Shown here in pieces: positions 61,180 through 64,000 of a DNA stretch of 64,000 nt (its first letter is position 1; each line of letters starts with the position of its first letter). The notes under the pieces are model-generated. The model ran no database searches. It was not told the origin of the DNA and worked only from the letters and a program-made list of their open reading frames with translations. The position numbers and the translations under genes were made by a program. This DNA is from Planctomycetota bacterium (GTDB lineage: Bacteria > Planctomycetota > UBA1135), in contig QQUA01000004.1 of assembly GCA_008501825.1 (NCBI GenBank), forward strand, positions 62,001 through 126,000, written 5' to 3'.

Positions 61180-61956
61180 ATGAGTGATACCGACACTTTG
61201 GACCCGGGCGCCTACGAGCCCCCGGCCCCTCCCACAGAATCCGCACCTGGTGGTGCCATGCACCACGAAGCCCCGGCTGCTACGGAAGAAGGTCTTTCCG
61301 GGCACAACATCCATCTGGATCCCAATGAGGATGTGGAAGGGCTGGAGCGAGAAGACCTAGAGGAACGCTACCTCGACCTGAAGGATGAAGTCTGGCGCCT
61401 GCGCCGCGCTCTCAATCTGAATCCGGTCAACGGGGAACTGCCGAACAACGGTGGTTATGCGTCTCCCGGCGGTTTTCTCAAGCGTCAGCGGGTCGCCGTT
61501 TTCGTCGACGTACAAAACATGTACCACTCGGCGAAGAAAACCTACGGACGCAATCTCTCCTACGCCAAGATGCTGCGTGCGTGCGTTCGCAGCCGCCGCC
61601 TGATTCGGGCGACCGCCTACGTCATTGAACGCGAAGGCATTGACCAGGTTTCCTTCCTGGATCATCTCCGGTACTGCGGGTTTGAAGTTCGCAAGCGGGA
61701 AGTCATCGAACGCATGGATGGCTCGCGCAAAGCGGAATGGGAACTCGGCATTGCCACCGACATGTTGCGCATCGCCGACAAGGTGGATGTCATCATCATC
61801 GTTTCCGGCAACGGCGTATTCGCCGACGTGGTGCCTCTGCTCCAAACTCAAGGCGTCAAGGTCGAGTGCTGCGCTTTCCGCGAGAGCATGTCCGATCTGC
61901 TCATTCGCGCCGTGGATCACTACCACATCCTCAGCGAAGAACACCTTTACAAGTAG
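61180..61956 (+). CDS. NYN (LabA/DUF88) domain protein with altered acidic site
   Basis: The 258-residue product has a disordered acidic N-terminus (about 1-60), a coiled stretch, then a NYN/PIN-like fold: VAVFVDVQNMY (Asp110), LGIATDMLRIADKVD (Asp194) and IIIVSGNGVFADVVPLL. In typical NYN ribonucleases the last motif is SGDGDF; here N211 and V213 replace the two acids. It may bind RNA with reduced nuclease activity. It has its own strong terminator downstream and is separated by 136 bases from the exonuclease gene. Confidence 0.75.
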   Translation: MSDTDTLDPGAYEPPAPPTESAPGGAMHHEAPAATEEGLSGHNIHLDPNEDVEGLEREDLEERYLDLKDEVWRLRRALNLNPVNGELPNNGGYASPGGFLKRQRVAVFVDVQNMYHSAKKTYGRNLSYAKMLRACVRSRRLIRATAYVIEREGIDQVSFLDHLRYCGFEVRKREVIERMDGSRKAEWELGIATDMLRIADKVDVIIIVSGNGVFADVVPLLQTQGVKVECCAFRESMSDLLIRAVDHYHILSEEHLYK

Positions 61957-61972
61957 GCCCTCCTCGGCTTAC

Positions 61973-62030
61973 CGGCCGGGTTCCTCTCCAGTCCTTCGGG
62001 ACGGCGATGGAAGCCGGCCGTTCTTTTTTT
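61973..62030 (+). terminator. Strong terminator of the NYN gene
   Basis: A 12-base stem with one mismatch (CGGCCGGGTTCC against GGAAGCCGGCCG) is followed immediately by TTCTTTTTTT. The loop of 24 bases contains the smaller CCTTCGGG. It ends the NYN transcript and stands before the convergent hyuB gene. Confidence 0.85.
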
Positions 62031-62039
62031 AATGGAAAA

Positions 62040-63698
62040 CTAGTGCTCGGCCGAACCGGCCGGGTCCGCCGACTGAGGCGGCTTGGAGCGCTTAGCTTTG
62101 GCGGAAGCCGGGGCTTTGCCCCAACCTCCCCCGCCTGGAGTGGCCAAGCGGATTCGATCTCCAGCATTTACCGCCACGCTTTGACCGGCGGTCAATTTGC
62201 GTTTCTTGGTTCCCTGAAACCAAGAATCGACTCCGGCCTTGCCGGCCTCTCCGCCAGCGGCTCCGGGAGCTCCGCTTCGCCTTCGAGTGGCCGTCACGCT
62301 GACTCGGGCGGCTTCTAAAAATTCAACTTCTTTGATTAATCCATGGCCACCGCTGTGAAGGCCTCGCCCACCACTACCTCGGCGAATCGCCAACTGCCGC
62401 ACCCGCACCGGCAATTCGGCTTCCATGACTTCGATCGGGGTATTGCGGGTATTGGTCATGTGGCTTTGAACGGCATCGGCTCCAGGCCCGTGAGGTCCGG
62501 CTCCTGCACCGCCGCCCAAAGTTTCGTAATAGACGAAATCTCCTTTCTCCGGGTTGGAGAAACGGCCTCCGAACAAGAAGTTGTTCATGCTTCCTTGGCT
62601 GGATGCGGGGATGTCCCGCCCCAACAAACCGGCCAAGGCTTGCAACAAAACGTCTACCAGGCGTTGACTGGTTTCCACATTGCCGGCGGCGACTCCGGCG
62701 GGAAAGGTGGAAGCGATCAAAGATCCTTCGGGCAAATGCCAACTCAGGGGCCGCAGACTGCCGCTGGTTTCCGGCAGCTCTTCCGGAGCCAAGGCCTGCA
62801 AAACGTAAAACAAGGCGCTGAAAGTCACCGCCCGATGAGTGTTCCAAGAACCGGCAACCTGTTTGGAAGTGCCACGAAAATCCAAAAGCAAACGACCGCC
62901 CCGATTTTGAATCCGAAGTCGAATCAAAGGCGTCCCAGGTCCGTCAAGAGATAGTTCGGCCTGCGCCTGTCCTTGCGGCCAAGAACGAAACAGGGCTTGG
63001 GTAAGAGCTTCTCCATGATCCAGCAAAGCGGTCATGGCCGAACTCAACTCGGTTTCTCCAAGACGATCGACCAGGGCTTGCATGCGCAACGCTCCGCGGT
63101 TCAAGGCCGCACACTGGGCCAATAAATCTCCTTTGCGAGCTTCTCCGTCCCGGGCATTGGCTTGGAAGATCTTCCACACTTCCTCCATCGGCTTACCGCC
63201 GCGGATCAAATGTACCGGCGGTAAACACAAGCCTTCTCCGTAAAGATCGGTAGCCCCGGACATGCTTCCAGGTTCGGCGCCGCCGATGTCGGCGTGATGG
63301 GCGCGGTTCATCAAAAAGGCCAAGCGCTTCTTGCCAACCCAAAAAGGAGCCACCACTGTCACGTCGTTCAAGTGAGTCCCGCCCCGGTGAGGATCGTTGA
63401 GCACGATGACGTCCCCGGTTTGCACTTCCACTTCCTGCAAAACCGCAGGCACGGTGAAATGGGCGCTTCCCAAATGAACTGGAATATGCGCCGCATGCGC
63501 GACCAACTCTCCCCGGCCATCCAAAACCGCACAGGAAAAATCTCGGCGCTCCTTTACGTTTGGAGAAATCGCGCTTTGCTGCAAAGCCAATCCCATTTCT
63601 TCCGCCACCGAAGCCAGCAAGTGGCGGCAAACCATCAAGCGGGTCGCATCGGTGAGCTTCGCCGCCGAATTCCTTTTCCGTTTCCTGGCGCGACTCAT
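62040..63698 (-). CDS. hyuB: Hydantoinase/oxoprolinase B subunit
   Basis: The 552-residue protein belongs to the hydantoinase B/oxoprolinase family. It has MGLALQQSAISPNVKERRDFS, HIPVHLGSAHFTVPAVLQE, GDVIVLNDPHRGGTHLNDVT and the C-terminal RRGSGGRGLHSGGHG, with a basic C-tail. With the A subunit it hydrolyses hydantoins, 5-oxoproline or a related cyclic amide with ATP; carboxylases for acetone and acetophenone share the fold. ATG 63698 overlaps the stop of the A subunit (ATGA). The substrate is not identifiable from sequence. Confidence 0.9.
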   Translation of the reverse strand: MSRARKRKRNSAAKLTDATRLMVCRHLLASVAEEMGLALQQSAISPNVKERRDFSCAVLDGRGELVAHAAHIPVHLGSAHFTVPAVLQEVEVQTGDVIVLNDPHRGGTHLNDVTVVAPFWVGKKRLAFLMNRAHHADIGGAEPGSMSGATDLYGEGLCLPPVHLIRGGKPMEEVWKIFQANARDGEARKGDLLAQCAALNRGALRMQALVDRLGETELSSAMTALLDHGEALTQALFRSWPQGQAQAELSLDGPGTPLIRLRIQNRGGRLLLDFRGTSKQVAGSWNTHRAVTFSALFYVLQALAPEELPETSGSLRPLSWHLPEGSLIASTFPAGVAAGNVETSQRLVDVLLQALAGLLGRDIPASSQGSMNNFLFGGRFSNPEKGDFVYYETLGGGAGAGPHGPGADAVQSHMTNTRNTPIEVMEAELPVRVRQLAIRRGSGGRGLHSGGHGLIKEVEFLEAARVSVTATRRRSGAPGAAGGEAGKAGVDSWFQGTKKRKLTAGQSVAVNAGDRIRLATPGGGGWGKAPASAKAKRSKPPQSADPAGSAEH

Positions 63699-64000
63699 GA
63701 ACTTTCCCTTCGCAGGCAGCAGGCTCCGAAAGCATCCACTTCTAAAACCCAGCCGGCAGGCACCACGGTGGTTCCGGAATATTCCGCCACCACCGCCGGG
63801 CCGGAAAGGAAATGGCCGGGCCGCATCGCTTCCCGTTGATACCAGGGAACTCGCCGGCGGCCGCCACTTTCCACCAGCAGAGCCGGTCGATGATCGAAGG
63901 CTTCCGCCGGCCGGCGCCGCTTTCTTCGAGCGGTCCATGCATTTTCGGCCGGACCGTCGGCCTGAACTCGAACCGAAACCAATTGCACCGCTTGTTCCCG
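63695..64000 (-). CDS. hyuA: Hydantoinase/oxoprolinase A subunit, C-terminal part
   Basis: The frame is open to the end of the window, so the gene continues beyond it; only about 101 C-terminal residues are visible. GPAVVAEYSGTTVVPAGW followed by VLEVDAFGACCLRR is the usual end of the A subunit. It is coupled to hyuB by an ATGA overlap. The N-terminal ATP-binding part lies outside the window. Confidence 0.85.
   Translation of the reverse strand, partial: REQAVQLVSVRVQADGPAENAWTARRKRRRPAEAFDHRPALLVESGGRRRVPWYQREAMRPGHFLSGPAVVAEYSGTTVVPAGWVLEVDAFGACCLRRESS

Noticed and set aside
61022..61180. Promoter before the NYN gene (TATAGT at about 61078)
   Set aside because: No -35-like sequence at a usable distance was found, so I left it out.

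Overview
The window is GC-rich, densely packed bacterial chromosome: about 57 protein genes, one tRNA, one insertion sequence, and no rRNA, CRISPR array or phage. Several traits point to a Planctomycetota-like bacterium or a neighbouring deep lineage. These are a sigma factor next to a TPR-tailed Ser/Thr kinase carrying DWG instead of DFG, sulfatase-fold membrane proteins, vWA and HEAT-type secreted proteins, a very cysteine-rich exported repeat protein and a single-chain glycyl-tRNA synthetase. This placement is an inference; there is no phylogenetic marker such as 16S rRNA to confirm it.

Layout. 0-15.4 kb is rich in signalling: a partial histidine kinase, a stand-alone PilZ protein, acyl-CoA synthetase, a chalcone-isomerase-fold secreted protein, a zinc-type oxidoreductase, a PilZ-methyltransferase fusion, a membrane kinase-receiver-kinase hybrid, a small response regulator, and an ECF-like sigma factor followed by a large Ser/Thr kinase. 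15.4-19.3 kb carries an MFS transporter, a crotonase, a vWA protein and a small unknown. 19.3-29 kb looks like an envelope or glycan region: two divergent sulfatase-fold membrane proteins with Thr at the nucleophile position, a polytopic membrane protein, a radical SAM protein and a GT2 glycosyltransferase, interrupted by an intact insertion sequence with 25-bp terminal inverted repeats. 29-35 kb holds DUF971, a protein with four Myb/SANT-like repeats, enzyme I (ptsI) directly behind glyQS, and ansA.

35-44.4 kb is a run of minus-strand genes, many joined by 4-base ATGA overlaps (plsY, gpsA, an M3 peptidase, a phosphatase, a carboxypeptidase-regulatory-like protein; then a TIM-barrel protein and a DHH phosphoesterase), with ferredoxin and tRNA-Gly(GCC) between. 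The tRNA has its own recognisable promoter and terminator. 44.5-47.0 kb encodes the most unusual gene: an exported 834-residue Cys/Lys-rich protein with ten exact-length 84-bp (28-residue) tandem repeats. 47-54.7 kb is housekeeping: purB, VanZ-like, an anti-sigma-type ATPase, nadC, a ComEA-like helix-hairpin-helix protein, ruvC, ispD, ispF and an MsbA-type ABC exporter. 54.8-64 kb carries two divergent parvulin-like chaperones, a HEAT protein overlapping a zincin-like protein whose HExxH has become HNIGH, a queuosine-precursor transporter, an exonuclease with a WYL-like tail, a NYN-domain protein and the end of a hydantoinase/oxoprolinase (hyuB-hyuA) operon that runs off the window.

The best candidates for something undescribed are the Cys/Lys 28-residue repeat protein, the PilZ-methyltransferase fusion, the four-repeat Myb-like protein, and the HEAT/pseudo-zincin pair.
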